Assembly: GCA_038234715.1 (NCBI GenBank)
Contig: JBBQTD010000008.1
Coordinates: forward strand, 56,010 to 120,009
Direction of reading: 5' to 3'
Source of the DNA: SZAS-103 sp038234715
GTDB taxonomy: Bacteria; Pseudomonadota; Gammaproteobacteria; Xanthomonadales; Xanthomonadaceae
Length of the DNA: 64,000 bases
In this document: piece after piece, positions 17,932-26,873 of the stretch
How positions within the stretch are numbered: position 1 is the stretch's first letter
Layout: each line of letters opens with the position of its first letter
The notes under the pieces: generated by a model
Seen by the model: the letters and a program-made list of their open reading frames with translations, nothing else
What the model was told of the DNA's origin: nothing
The model's database searches: none
Made by a program: the position numbers and the translations under genes

Positions 17932-18044
17932 GGTGGCAGCCCCGCCAGCGACACCCCGGCGCCCGAATCACTCACTACCGTTGCTGCCTTCCGGCCCTGG
18001 CGGGGTTTGCAAGCTATCGTCGCGAGGGCGCCGACGGGGCCACC
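17932..18044 (-). ncRNA. ffs: Signal recognition particle RNA (4.5S type)
   Basis: The minus strand carries the conserved SRP domain IV: CAGGGCCGGAAGGCAGCAAC on the 5' side and GGGCGCCGGGGTGTCGCTGG on the 3' side. The ends GGTGGCCCC and GGGGCTGCCACC pair to close the hairpin. The length is about 113 nt. It forms the SRP with Ffh for co-translational membrane targeting. It lies between dnaX/tRNA-Ser and the sulfotransferase gene. Ends are set by the pairing and are approximate by a few bases. Confidence 0.93.
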
Positions 18045-18094
18045 ATTGAGCGATGCGGTTGCTGGCAACCGACTTGTCACAACATGTTGCGGTG

Positions 18095-18187
18095 TGGCGG
18101 AGAGAGCGGGATTCGAACCCGCGAAGCGGGGTTTAGCCGCTTACACACTTTCCAGGCGTGCTCCTTCAACCACTCGGACACCTCTCC
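18095..18187 (-). tRNA. tRNA-Ser(GGA)
   Basis: A 93-nt class II tRNA on the minus strand. The acceptor stem is GGAGAGG/CTCTCC with encoded GCCA. The anticodon loop CTGGAAA gives anticodon GGA. There is a long variable arm (GCGGCTAAACCCCGC region) and a T arm with GGTTCGAATCC. It has the same orientation as the SRP RNA 50 bases downstream and is divergent from dnaX. Confidence 0.95.
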
Positions 18188-18311
18188 GGGCTTCCGCGGA
18201 CAGCTTGACGGCCACCTGCGGAGACCGCAAAGCATACCGGGCGCGACGTTCTGCAGCAAGGCGCGTTCCGTGCCGCTTGGCCCGCGTGCACTGGGTAGGC
18301 AGAATAGGCAC

Positions 18312-20090
18312 ATGTCCTACCTCGTGCTTGCGCGCAAGTGGCGCCCCCGGCGTTTCGCCGAACTTGTCGGGCAAACGCATGTGGTGCGCGCATTGACCAA
18401 CGCGTTGACGTCCGGCCGCGTGCACCATGCATTCCTGTTCACGGGCACGCGCGGCGTCGGTAAGACGACCATCGCGCGCATCTTCGCCAAGAGCCTCAAT
18501 TGCGAGCGCGGGCAGGGCGCGGAGCCCTGCGGCGAGTGCGCTGCGTGCCTGGATATCGATGCAGGCCGTTTCGTCGACCTGCTCGAAATCGATGCCGCGT
18601 CGAACACCGGCGTGGACGACGTGCGCGAGGTGATCGAGAACGCGCAATACATGCCATCGCGCGGGCGCACCAAGGTGTACCTCATCGACGAAGTGCACAT
18701 GCTGTCGAAGCCGGCGTTCAACGCGCTGCTCAAGACGCTCGAGGAGCCGCCTTCGCACGTGAAGTTCCTGCTCGCGACGACCGATCCGCAGAGACTGCCA
18801 GTGACGGTGTTGTCGCGGTGCCTGCAGTTCAACCTCAAGCGACTGGACGAGGCGCAGATTCGCGGTCAGATGGAAAAAATCCTCCAGGCCGAAGTGATGC
18901 CAGCCGAAACCGGTGCACTCGCATTGCTCGCCCGTGCGGCGGATGGAAGCTTGCGCGATGGGCTGTCGCTGCTCGACCAGGCAATCGCGTACACGGCCGG
19001 TGCGCTTGATGAAGCCGGCGTGCGCGCGATGCTTGGTAGCGTGGACCATGCGCGCGTCGGTGCGTTGCTCAAGGCGCTCGCCGCGGCCGATGGAACGGAA
19101 TTGATCGCCGAAGTCGATGCGCTCGCCGGATTTTCTCCGGATTTCGGGCAGGTGCTCGACGATATCGCGGCCACCCTGCACCGCATCCAGTTGCGCCAGC
19201 TTGTTCCTGGCGTCGTCGAGGATGCCGGATTCGACGCGGTGGATACGACATCGTTTGCCGCATCGCTTGGTCCGGAGCTCGTGCAGCTGTGGTACCAGAT
19301 GGCGATCAGCGGCCGTCGCGATATTTCGCTTGCCCCAAGCCCGCGCAGTGGGTTTGAGATGACACTGCTGCGGATGCTCGCGTTTCGGCCTGCAACTGCC
19401 GATGCTGCCGAAGCACGGCGCGAACAACCCCAGAGGCCCGCAGCGGCCCGGCCTTCGCAAGCGATTTCCTCCGCCGAACAATCCAGGGCGACACCCGTGG
19501 TTGCTACAGCGGCACGCAGCGTGCGCACGGGCGATCACGATCCGTCCGCTGGGACGCAGCCGACACTGCGCGCGGCTACGCCGGTGCGCGAACAGACAGT
19601 AGAGCGGACTGGAGCAGTTGCTGCGCCAATCTGGAAGGTCGATGGCGTGAAGCCGACGCAGGCTCCCGGAACGCCGTCGGGTCCACCTGTTGCACTGCGC
19701 AATGCCGACGATTGGCTCGCGTTGATCGGCGGCGCCGAATTGAAGGGTCCGGTTCGCGATCTTGCGGCGCATGCGACGTTTGTCGGACATCTCGACGGAG
19801 TGCTTACGCTCACGATGCCGGATGGATTCGAGCACTTGCGCACTGATGCGATGACAGGAAAGCTGGCCGCTGCGCTCGCGCCTGCACTTGGCGGCGTGTC
19901 GCGCATCGCGTTCGCGGCCAGCGGTGCGACCGAAGGCGACAGCCTGCATTCACGCAATGCGCGGCAGCGCGACGAGCGCCAATCGCACGCCGAGCGCGCA
20001 TTCCTCGAAAATCCAACCGTGCAACGCTATATGCAGCAATTCGGCGCGAAGCTCGTGCCGGATTCGATCCAACCCGTTGATCGGGACTGA
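18312..20090 (+). CDS. dnaX: DNA polymerase III subunit tau
   Basis: A 592-residue clamp-loader subunit. N-terminal AAA+ domain: MSYLVLARKWRPRRF start, Walker A GTRGVGKTT near residue 43-51, a four-cysteine zinc module (C-x8-C-x2-C-x2-C, about 65-80), Walker B LIDEVHML near 126, and the SRC sensor motif about 175. A proline/alanine-rich linker follows residue 360, then a C-terminal tau-type domain (about 480-592) that binds the polymerase and helicase. I see no A-AAA-AAG slippery heptamer near the linker, so a short gamma form by frameshift is not supported. The ATG at 18312 matches the conserved start. Confidence 0.95.
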   Translation: MSYLVLARKWRPRRFAELVGQTHVVRALTNALTSGRVHHAFLFTGTRGVGKTTIARIFAKSLNCERGQGAEPCGECAACLDIDAGRFVDLLEIDAASNTGVDDVREVIENAQYMPSRGRTKVYLIDEVHMLSKPAFNALLKTLEEPPSHVKFLLATTDPQRLPVTVLSRCLQFNLKRLDEAQIRGQMEKILQAEVMPAETGALALLARAADGSLRDGLSLLDQAIAYTAGALDEAGVRAMLGSVDHARVGALLKALAAADGTELIAEVDALAGFSPDFGQVLDDIAATLHRIQLRQLVPGVVEDAGFDAVDTTSFAASLGPELVQLWYQMAISGRRDISLAPSPRSGFEMTLLRMLAFRPATADAAEARREQPQRPAAARPSQAISSAEQSRATPVVATAARSVRTGDHDPSAGTQPTLRAATPVREQTVERTGAVAAPIWKVDGVKPTQAPGTPSGPPVALRNADDWLALIGGAELKGPVRDLAAHATFVGHLDGVLTLTMPDGFEHLRTDAMTGKLAAALAPALGGVSRIAFAASGATEGDSLHSRNARQRDERQSHAERAFLENPTVQRYMQQFGAKLVPDSIQPVDRD

Positions 20091-20142
20091 TGTTGCATCG
20101 TTTTCCGGATCGCGTCCGAGTCATCCAGGAAGAGAACTGAAC

Positions 20143-20457
20143 ATGCGGCCAGATATCGCCCAGCTTATGCAGCAAGCCCAGCGCGTGCAGGACAACCTCA
20201 AGCGCGTGCAGGAGGAACTCGCCGTGCTTGAAGTGAACGGACAGTCCGGAGGAGGAATGGTGGCGATCACGTTGACCGGGAAGATGGAGTGCCGTCGCGT
20301 GCGCATCAATCCTTCTGTCCTCGACGATGCCGACATGCTTGAAGACCTCGTTGCTGCGGCATTCAACGATGCGGTCGCGAATGCAAATGAGGAAGCGCGC
20401 AAGCGCACATCCGCCGCAACTGGCGGAATGCAACTTCCGCCGGGGATGGGTTTCTGA
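20143..20457 (+). CDS. ybaB: YbaB/EbfC family nucleoid-associated protein
   Basis: A 104-residue YbaB homologue that begins MRPDIAQLMQQAQRVQDN and has the family core with EVNGQSGGGMVAITLTGK and a C-terminal GMQLPPGMGF. These proteins dimerise and bind DNA. The gene sits between dnaX and recR as in most Gammaproteobacteria, and AGGAAGAG precedes the ATG. Its stop TGA overlaps the presumed recR start as CTGA. Confidence 0.95.
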   Translation: MRPDIAQLMQQAQRVQDNLKRVQEELAVLEVNGQSGGGMVAITLTGKMECRRVRINPSVLDDADMLEDLVAAAFNDAVANANEEARKRTSAATGGMQLPPGMGF

Positions 20458-21056
20458 GCGCGACCCCACTGCTTGAACAGTTGATCGAGGCGCTGCGTTG
20501 CCTGCCCGGCGTCGGCCAGAAGTCTGCGCAACGCATGGCCTACCACCTACTCGAGCGCGATCGCGATGGCGGTCGTCGGCTTGCCGGGCGCTTGGCCGAA
20601 GCGATGGATGAGGTCGGGCATTGCGCGCGCTGTCGCGACTTCAGCCAGGCCGAGCTGTGCGCGATCTGCGCTGGCGCGACGCGCGACCAGACGTTGTTGT
20701 GCGCCGTCGAATCCCCCGCCGACCGGCTCGCGATCGAGCAGGCGACGGGTTATCGCGGGCTGTACTTCGTGCTGCAGGGCAGGTTGTCGCCGCTGGATGG
20801 AATCGGTCCGCGCGAACTGGGGCTTGATCGCCTTGCAGCGCGCCTTGCCGAGGGGGTCGTGCGCGAGTTGATCATTGCAACCAACCCGACCGTCGAGGGC
20901 GAGGCGACGGCGCATTATCTGGCGCAAATGGCGCGCCAGCACCAGGTCCATCCCAGTCGCATCGCGCATGGCGTGCCGCTTGGTGGCGAGCTCGAATACA
21001 TCGATCGCGGAACGCTGTCGCATGCGTTCGGCTCACGCCATGAAGTCATCGAATGA
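20454..21056 (+). CDS. recR: Recombination protein RecR, apparent CTG start
   Basis: RecR acts with RecF/RecO in loading RecA at gaps. The chain shows the helix-hairpin-helix LPGVGQKSAQRMAYHLL, a four-cysteine zinc finger (C-x2-C ... C-x2-C, about 57-72) and a Toprim domain starting LLCAVESPAD. The first ordinary start, TTG at 20481, would give 191 residues and lose the conserved SPLLEQLIEAL-like N terminus. Extending in frame to CTG at 20454 gives 200 residues reading (M)SATPLLEQLIEAL, the normal family length and N terminus. That CTG overlaps the ybaB stop by four bases, like the ATGA junctions elsewhere here. I therefore place the start there. Confidence 0.88.
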   Translation: MSATPLLEQLIEALRCLPGVGQKSAQRMAYHLLERDRDGGRRLAGRLAEAMDEVGHCARCRDFSQAELCAICAGATRDQTLLCAVESPADRLAIEQATGYRGLYFVLQGRLSPLDGIGPRELGLDRLAARLAEGVVRELIIATNPTVEGEATAHYLAQMARQHQVHPSRIAHGVPLGGELEYIDRGTLSHAFGSRHEVIE

Positions 21057-21069
21057 ATAGGCGCCAAGA

Positions 21070-21414
21070 ATGACCAATACCCTGTTCGACAAGATCATCC
21101 GCCGCGAAGTGGCCGCTGACATCGTCTACGAAGACACCAATATCATCGGCTTCCGCGACATACATCCCCAGGCGCCCGTGCACGTGCTGTTCGTGCCACG
21201 CAAGTCGATCGCGACGCTCAACGACCTGCAACCCAGCGACGCTGAACTCGTCGGCAAGCTCGTGCTCGCCGCAGCGGCTTACGCCAAGCGCGAGGGTTTT
21301 GCGGAAAGCGGTTACCGGACGGTCTTCAACTGCAATCGCGACGGCGGCCAGACAGTCTTCCACGTCCACCTGCACCTGCTGGGTGGCGGGCCGTTGCGGT
21401 CGCCATTTGGTTGA
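21070..21414 (+). CDS. hinT: HIT family purine nucleoside phosphoramidase
   Basis: A 114-residue HIT-domain protein of the HinT group, hydrolysing AMP-N bonds. The histidine triad HVHLHLLGG lies near the C terminus, with TVFNCNRDGGQTVFHVH before it and FRDIHPQAPVHVLFVPRKS in the first half. It begins 13 bases after recR and probably closes the dnaX-ybaB-recR run. Confidence 0.93.
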   Translation: MTNTLFDKIIRREVAADIVYEDTNIIGFRDIHPQAPVHVLFVPRKSIATLNDLQPSDAELVGKLVLAAAAYAKREGFAESGYRTVFNCNRDGGQTVFHVHLHLLGGGPLRSPFG

Positions 21415-21668
21415 GTGTCGCTGCGTCTGCCGCCGCGGTTGCAGCGGACTCGAACCGGATGCGCGCCTGCCCGCATCTACTACCAGCCGCGCCACCACCA
21501 CGGCGACAGCGCGTCGCACATGTCCACTTCCCGGCGGTCAAAATACGCAACACCCTCAGCGACCATGGCATCGAAGCGACTTTCGGCGGGAGTCGTCGGT
21601 GTAAGGAGCCGCCTGGTATGGGATGTCCAGCAATGCGATTGCATTCCGGACTCTGCGATGTCGGCACT

Positions 21669-23627
21669 TCAGGCGCGTTGCGAACTGTCGATCCGGAATG
21701 CGCGCAGCGCCTGGATCAGGGTGCGCCGGGTCGGCTCGTCGAGTCCGGAACGCGAGTAGCGCGCGTCGACGAAACGCTGGCTGAGCGATAACAATTCGTC
21801 GCGCTGCGCAGGCACCAATGCGCCAACCCGTCGCGCAAATGCCAGCGCAGGCTCATGGGGTAACTTCGCCAGGTGGGAACGCGCGAGACGTCGGGTGAAT
21901 CCGCTCCACGCGCGCAGCAGCGGATCGGCGCTTGGTCCGCGATTGCGCAACTGGAACAAACCGACGATCGTCAACAGCAATCCGGTTGCCACTCCAAACG
22001 CTGCCGCGAGAACGCCGCTGTCGGCATCGGGCATGCCCAATGAGGCGAGCAGGGAGCGTTGGGTCGCTGCATTGAACCCCAGCACGAGATTGTTCCAGCC
22101 GCGGCGCATCCAGTCACCGATGTCGAACAGGTTGCCGACTCCAGCGCCGCCCGTCGACGCGGTGTTGTCTTCTGCGGCTTGCTTGAATACCCGTTCGGGC
22201 GCGACGGCCGCAGTAGGGTCCACGCGCGTCCAGCCACGTCCGTGCAACCAGACCTCCGACCACGCATGCGCGTCTGCTTGACGCACCAGCCAGTAGTCGC
22301 CGATCTTGTTGTGATAGCCGCCGACATATCCCGTCACGACCCGCGCAGGAATGCCGGCGGCCCGCATCAGGAAGGTAAAGGAAGAGCTGAAGTGTTCGCA
22401 AAATCCGATCCTGGTGTCGAACAGGAATTCGTCGACGCTGTTGCGCCCCAACGGTGGCGCGGCCAGCGAGTAACTGAACTGTGCGTGGTACATCGCCAGT
22501 GCGCGGCGCACGATCTGGGTGTCATCGGCTGTCTGTGCGCGCCACTGCCGGGCCAGCGCCACAGCGCGCGGATTGAAGCCCGGCGGCAGCCGCAAGGCGA
22601 CAGCGCGGATTCCCGGATCAAGGTCCGCTTCGAAGTTGGCGGAGATGGCCGAAACGACCGCATAGGCGCGCAGGCTGCTGACCGGTTGCTGCGCCGTGAG
22701 GCTCAGGTCCTCGGCAATATTCGCGCCATCCGGCGCGCGCTGCGGCAAGTCCAGGGCGAACAGAAAACGCCGGTCGGTGGGTTCGAGCGTGAGTTCGTAA
22801 ACGATCGGTTGTGATGCCGGCGCGTGCGGGGCTGGTGGTCTGGAACGCGGCCAGTCCGGCTGGGTCCAGGCGCGGCCGTCGAAGTCCCACATCACCAGGC
22901 CACGCCAGTACAGTGAATCCTGGTGTGGCGCTGGTCCTAAGAAGCGCACCCGGAACGCAGGCGTGTCGTCGGCCAGCAGATCGAGCCAGTCGCCGGGCGC
23001 CATGCGATCGCTGATGCCGATCTTGGCCTTGGCGATCTCCGGCACGCCCCACAGCGGACTACCAAGCCGCGGAAACAACCAGAATCCCGTCAAGGCAAGC
23101 GGCGTAGCGAGCGCGAACAGACCTGCGATCGCCAGCATGCGTTTCCAATTCGTTGCGGCGCTCGTCATCCCTGCGTCTGCATCGGCAAGGCGTCCAAACG
23201 TTGCGAAGGCAAGGCCTGCCGCGGGTATCGCAAGCACCAACGTCAGTGGGCCCTGGTCGAGCAGGAACGCGGCAAACAGGTTGAACAGACCGAACCCGAC
23301 CAGGCTGCGCGCGTCGCGAAGCGTGTTCAATTCGATCGGCTTGAGCAGCAGCATCGCGAGCAGCATGCCGCTGGCGGTGTCTCGCCCGATTCGGAACGAG
23401 TACGCCGACAACACCAGCCCGACCAACCCGAAGGTCAGCAGCAAGCGGATGACCAATGGCGCGGGCCGCTTCCAGGTGATTGCGGTACTGATGGCGCTGA
23501 TCAGCAGCATGGCGGGCGCGAGCCAACCCGGCATCAGCCGCAACAGCGGCAATGCGCATGCGAACCCTGCAGCCAGGCACCAGGTGCGACTGCGCCGGTC
23601 CAACGCGAGAGCGCGTGCCTTAGCCAC
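21669..23627 (-). CDS. Transglutaminase-like membrane protein (TgpA/DUF3488 type)
   Basis: A 652-residue inner-membrane protein. About six N-terminal transmembrane helices (residues 15-190, DUF3488 region) precede a periplasmic transglutaminase-like domain with RIGFCEHFSSSFTFLMRAAGIPARVVTGY (Cys nucleophile), DAHAWSEVWL (His) and WTRVDPTAA (Asp). A further transmembrane helix and a C-terminal DUF4129-like tail follow. The P. aeruginosa homologue TgpA is essential and also sits beside DUF58 and MoxR genes. The GTG start at 23627 overlaps the DUF58 stop by 8 bases. Confidence 0.9.
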   Translation of the reverse strand: MAKARALALDRRSRTWCLAAGFACALPLLRLMPGWLAPAMLLISAISTAITWKRPAPLVIRLLLTFGLVGLVLSAYSFRIGRDTASGMLLAMLLLKPIELNTLRDARSLVGFGLFNLFAAFLLDQGPLTLVLAIPAAGLAFATFGRLADADAGMTSAATNWKRMLAIAGLFALATPLALTGFWLFPRLGSPLWGVPEIAKAKIGISDRMAPGDWLDLLADDTPAFRVRFLGPAPHQDSLYWRGLVMWDFDGRAWTQPDWPRSRPPAPHAPASQPIVYELTLEPTDRRFLFALDLPQRAPDGANIAEDLSLTAQQPVSSLRAYAVVSAISANFEADLDPGIRAVALRLPPGFNPRAVALARQWRAQTADDTQIVRRALAMYHAQFSYSLAAPPLGRNSVDEFLFDTRIGFCEHFSSSFTFLMRAAGIPARVVTGYVGGYHNKIGDYWLVRQADAHAWSEVWLHGRGWTRVDPTAAVAPERVFKQAAEDNTASTGGAGVGNLFDIGDWMRRGWNNLVLGFNAATQRSLLASLGMPDADSGVLAAAFGVATGLLLTIVGLFQLRNRGPSADPLLRAWSGFTRRLARSHLAKLPHEPALAFARRVGALVPAQRDELLSLSQRFVDARYSRSGLDEPTRRTLIQALRAFRIDSSQRA

Positions 23628-24576
23628 TGGGACGCAATGCCAGTGCTTGCAGGCAGGCGTGCCGATGGGCGTGGCCCTGTGCAGGGCCGAGTGTCAGGCC
23701 CGGCAGCAGCAATGCATACCGCGCGTTGATGCGGTCCGCTTCGACGACCCAGCGTGCCAGCCTTGAAATCCGCTGCTCGAACGCCAAATGTCCCAGCGCA
23801 TTCCAGTCGAGTCGCAATTCCCGATCGCTGCGGGCTTCGTATTCGCGCACGAGTAGCTTTCCGGTCCGCGCGGACGCCTTCCACGCAACCTGGCGCGGCG
23901 GATCGCCGACGCGATAGTCGCGCAGGTGATGCGGTTCCTCGCCCTGCGCACGCACGCGGGTATTTCCTCCCGTGGAGTCGTGCATCGGCAGCGGCACCGG
24001 GCGGGCTTCAAGTGCCGGATACACCAGAAGCTTCAGCTCCGGCCAGAAGTAGGACCACGCATACGCCATCCCCAGGGGCTGGATGGTCGAGAGGGCGAGT
24101 CGACCAGGTTCCAGCCAGCCCCGCCTTGCTGTCGCAAGCGGAAGTTCCACCTGCATCGCCTCGGCATCAAGCAGCGAAAACACCGTGCGCGCAGTTCCGC
24201 ATGCAAGCACCAGGCCGGAACGCGGGCGTGCGCGCGTGGCATCGAAACGCAACTCAAGGATGAGGTCCTCGCCCGCATGTACCGGATTGGCGCGTGCGTC
24301 GCGCAAGCGAATGCCGCTGAGCGCAAGATGGGTTGCGTGCAGGCTCAATTGCGCCGTCGCTGCGAGCAGGAATCCCAGCAGCAGCGCAGGATTGTTGTTG
24401 TAGTTCAGCGCGCCGAGCAACATCGTGCCTAGCAGTGCGGCGATGAACAGGCCAAAACGGGTCGGCACGATGTAGATTCGGCGGCGATCGAGCGAGGCCG
24501 GCAATGTTTCAGCGCGGCGCGGTCGGGTCAGGCTCCGCAGTCGCTCGCGCAAGCTTTCGCCGAGCGCGCCCAGCAC
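23620..24576 (-). CDS. DUF58 domain-containing protein
   Basis: A 318-residue protein with two hydrophobic segments near residues 35-75 and a C-terminal DUF58/vWA-like domain marked by GEEPHHLRDYRVGDPPRQVAWKASART and LLVREYEA. Family members work with MoxR ATPases, possibly in metal-cofactor insertion or envelope protein assembly; the exact role is not established. GTG start at 24576, three bases after the MoxR stop. Middle gene of the MoxR-DUF58-TgpA set. Confidence 0.9.
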   Translation of the reverse strand: MLGALGESLRERLRSLTRPRRAETLPASLDRRRIYIVPTRFGLFIAALLGTMLLGALNYNNNPALLLGFLLAATAQLSLHATHLALSGIRLRDARANPVHAGEDLILELRFDATRARPRSGLVLACGTARTVFSLLDAEAMQVELPLATARRGWLEPGRLALSTIQPLGMAYAWSYFWPELKLLVYPALEARPVPLPMHDSTGGNTRVRAQGEEPHHLRDYRVGDPPRQVAWKASARTGKLLVREYEARSDRELRLDWNALGHLAFEQRISRLARWVVEADRINARYALLLPGLTLGPAQGHAHRHACLQALALRPSG

Positions 24577-24579
24577 GGC

Positions 24580-25533
24580 TCAATCCACCGCGACAGCGTG
24601 CAGGATTTTCTGGGCAAGCCGATCGCGCGTGTCATGGTCGCTTTCGGGAACGAGTCGGTGCGTGGCGATCTCCGAGAAAAGCGCTTGCACATCGTCCGGA
24701 ACCACATGCTCGCGACCCTGGATCAGCGCCTGGGCTCGCGCCGCGCGCAACAACGCCAGACCCGCGCGTGGCGACAAGCCGACCTTCACTCCGGGTTGCC
24801 GGCGACTTTGCGCCAGCAGTTCCTGCACGTAGCCGATCAACGATTCACTCGCATGCACGCGCAACGTGGCAGCGCGAAGCTCGAGGACATCGCTGGCTTG
24901 CAACTGTGGTTTGACTTGCGCGATCAACTCTCGGCGGTCTTCTGTCGAAAGCATTTCACGCTCGGCGCGGCTGTCGGGATAGCCAAGCGACAGGCGCAGC
25001 AGGAAGCGGTCGAGCTGCGAGTCGGGAAGCGGATAGGTTCCCGCGAGGTCGACCGGATTCTGGGTCGCGATCACGAAGAAGGGTTGCGGCAATCCATGCG
25101 TGGTGCCGTCCACGGTGACCTGTTGCTCGGCCATGGCCTCGAGCAGTGCACTTTGCGTGCGTGGCGGCGCGCGGTTGATTTCGTCCGCTAGCATCAGCTG
25201 GGTAAAAATCGGACCGGGATGGAAACGGAACCGCTGCTGGGTCTGGTCGAAAACCGAAACCCCAAGGATGTCCGACGGCAACAGGTCCGAAGTGAACTGG
25301 GTGCGCTGGAACTCCAGCCCCACCGTCGCCGCCAGCGCATGCGCCAGCGTGGTCTTGCCAAGACCGGGCAGATCCTCGATCAGCAGGTGTCCGCCTGCAA
25401 GCAGGCAAGCGAATGCCAGGCGGATCTCGCGCGGCTTGCCCAGCACCAGGCGGTTGACCTGGGCGATGGCTGCGGCCAGCGCCTCTTGCGCGGCCTTGGT
25501 CAGGATGGGAGGAACATTGGCTTGAGCATTCAT
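24580..25533 (-). CDS. MoxR family AAA+ ATPase
   Basis: A 317-residue MoxR ATPase. Walker A is EDLPGLGKTTLAHALA (about residue 52-60), then FTSDLLPSDILG, Walker B MLADEINRAPPRTQSALLEAM, sensor 1 IATQNPVDLAGTYPLPDSQLDRF, and the C-terminal lid with LGLSPRAGLALL-like sequence. It is thought to act as a chaperone for the adjacent vWA/DUF58 protein. The ATG at 25533 begins the conserved region; longer frames upstream have atypical composition. First gene of the leftward trio. Confidence 0.93.
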   Translation of the reverse strand: MNAQANVPPILTKAAQEALAAAIAQVNRLVLGKPREIRLAFACLLAGGHLLIEDLPGLGKTTLAHALAATVGLEFQRTQFTSDLLPSDILGVSVFDQTQQRFRFHPGPIFTQLMLADEINRAPPRTQSALLEAMAEQQVTVDGTTHGLPQPFFVIATQNPVDLAGTYPLPDSQLDRFLLRLSLGYPDSRAEREMLSTEDRRELIAQVKPQLQASDVLELRAATLRVHASESLIGYVQELLAQSRRQPGVKVGLSPRAGLALLRAARAQALIQGREHVVPDDVQALFSEIATHRLVPESDHDTRDRLAQKILHAVAVD

Positions 25534-25682
25534 GCGCGATGTCTGGATGGGCGGAGACGAGAAACCTCGTCGGTCGAGTCTATCCCGACGCGGAGCCGCG
25601 ATGGCGCTATCGGCAGGGCGTTCAGCGTGGTTGCCGCCCAGATAACCGTTCCTCGCCTGCAAGTCCGTCCTGCGAATTGGGG

Positions 25683-26267
25683 CTAAGGCAAGGCGAAGCC
25701 AGCCTCGCGCAGCATCCCTGCGAGCGCTATCAGCGGCAGTCCGATCAGCGCTGTCGGATCCTCGCTCCGGATCGATTCGAAAAGTGCGATTCCCAAGCCT
25801 TCGGACTTGAAGCTGCCCGCGCAATCGTAAGGGCGCTCGGCGTGCAGGTAGCGCTCGATTCCATCATCGTCGATCGCGCGAAACATGACTTCCGTGAGGT
25901 CGCAATGCAGCGACGCAACACCGCTCGCAACGCAGCGCAGGCAAACCGCCGTGTGGAAGCGCAGCCAACGACCCGAGGCAGCACGCAGTTGTTCGCGTGC
26001 GCCGGCATGGTCGCCAGGCTTGCCCACGGCTTTGCCGTCGCCCTCGGCGACCTGATCGGAGCCGATGACCCATGCATGCGGATACTGAGAGGCAACCGTA
26101 TCGGCCTTGGCGCGGGCGAGTCGACATGCCAGCGCTGCTGGAGTTTCGTCAGGCAACGGGGACTCGTCGGTTGCCGGCGACACGACGGTGTAGGGCAATC
26201 CGAGCCGGTCGAGTAGCTGGCGCCGGTAAATCGAAGTCGATGCAAGGATCAAGCTCCCGACTGTCAT
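25683..26267 (-). CDS. Maf/YceF-type nucleotide pyrophosphatase
   Basis: A 194-residue Maf-fold enzyme that hydrolyses non-canonical nucleoside triphosphates. The N-terminal LILASTSIYRRQLLDRLG motif and DES segment, the GSDQVAEGDGKAVGKPGD motif and CAGSFKSEGLGIALFESI follow family order. The GSDQ and CAGSFK sequences resemble the YceF branch (7-methyl-GTP pyrophosphatase) more than YhdE (dTTP/UTP). It follows a small membrane-protein gene by 3 bases, so the two are likely cotranscribed. In E. coli, yceF lies beside yceD-rpmF, and here it is divergent from them. Confidence 0.9.
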   Translation of the reverse strand: MTVGSLILASTSIYRRQLLDRLGLPYTVVSPATDESPLPDETPAALACRLARAKADTVASQYPHAWVIGSDQVAEGDGKAVGKPGDHAGAREQLRAASGRWLRFHTAVCLRCVASGVASLHCDLTEVMFRAIDDDGIERYLHAERPYDCAGSFKSEGLGIALFESIRSEDPTALIGLPLIALAGMLREAGFALP

Positions 26268-26270
26268 CAG

Positions 26271-26753
26271 TCAGCGGCCGCCGCCGTTGCGCCGCAGCGC
26301 GGCTGGCTCGCGTCCAGCGGCTTCGATCGCCGGGCCAGTTGCCGATTCGAGTTCCGCACCGGCATTGTCGAGGCGGTCGAGTTCAGCTGCGATCCTCGCA
26401 CGGGCGCGGCCCAGCGCGGCGGCGGCTTCGTCGAGTTCCTGCTGGCTGGCGTTGGATACATTCTGCTGCAGCCACATGCGGTGCTGCAGGAGATCGCGGA
26501 ACCCAGCCTGGAGCCGTTCGCTGCTGTCAAGGGATGCGCGCGCGTCGGCCGCGATATCGGCTGGCATCCTGCCCACCACCGTCTGCATTGCGCCCATGCG
26601 ATCGCGTGTGCGCCGCAGCAGTGTTTCCATCGCGTCCGCGTCGTCCATGATCCGGGTCAGGGTGCGTCGCCGGCGCTGCCCCTGCGCTCGCCACCACAGG
26701 CTCATGCCACCAGCCACGGCCAGCAGGACAAACACGAACAGGGTCGCGATCAC
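26271..26753 (-). CDS. Small membrane-anchored coiled-coil protein, unknown
   Basis: A 160-residue protein beginning with one transmembrane helix (VIATLFVFVLLAVAGGMSLWW) followed by a basic patch and a long alanine/arginine/glutamate-rich helix, likely coiled coil. No named domain is recognised. The GTG at 26753 has GGAG about 9 bases upstream, and starting there places the hydrophobic helix first. It is divergent from yceD and upstream of the Maf gene. Confidence 0.65.
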   Translation of the reverse strand: MIATLFVFVLLAVAGGMSLWWRAQGQRRRRTLTRIMDDADAMETLLRRTRDRMGAMQTVVGRMPADIAADARASLDSSERLQAGFRDLLQHRMWLQQNVSNASQQELDEAAAALGRARARIAAELDRLDNAGAELESATGPAIEAAGREPAALRRNGGGR

Positions 26754-26873
26754 GGATCGGTTCTCCGATAATCCGGGCAGTCTGCACCAGCGCTTGGATA
26801 CGCTGCAAACCTGGCCCCGAGCAATTGCCTGGAATTGACACGAACCGGTGCCGAACCGTATCCTCTCGCTCTT

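Noticed and set aside
18141..19949. 602-residue open frame on the minus strand
   Set aside because: Antisense to dnaX and running through the tRNA-Ser gene; no protein features.
18312..20090. Programmed frameshift giving the gamma form of DnaX
   Set aside because: No A-AAA-AAG type slippery heptamer with a stem-loop is seen near the end of the clamp-loader core; the only A run (18875-18882) is in the ATPase region.
21415..21668. Gene between hinT and the transglutaminase gene
   Set aside because: Several short open frames exist on both strands, but none has a ribosome site, a recognisable domain or consistent codon use; the stretch is probably non-coding or decayed.
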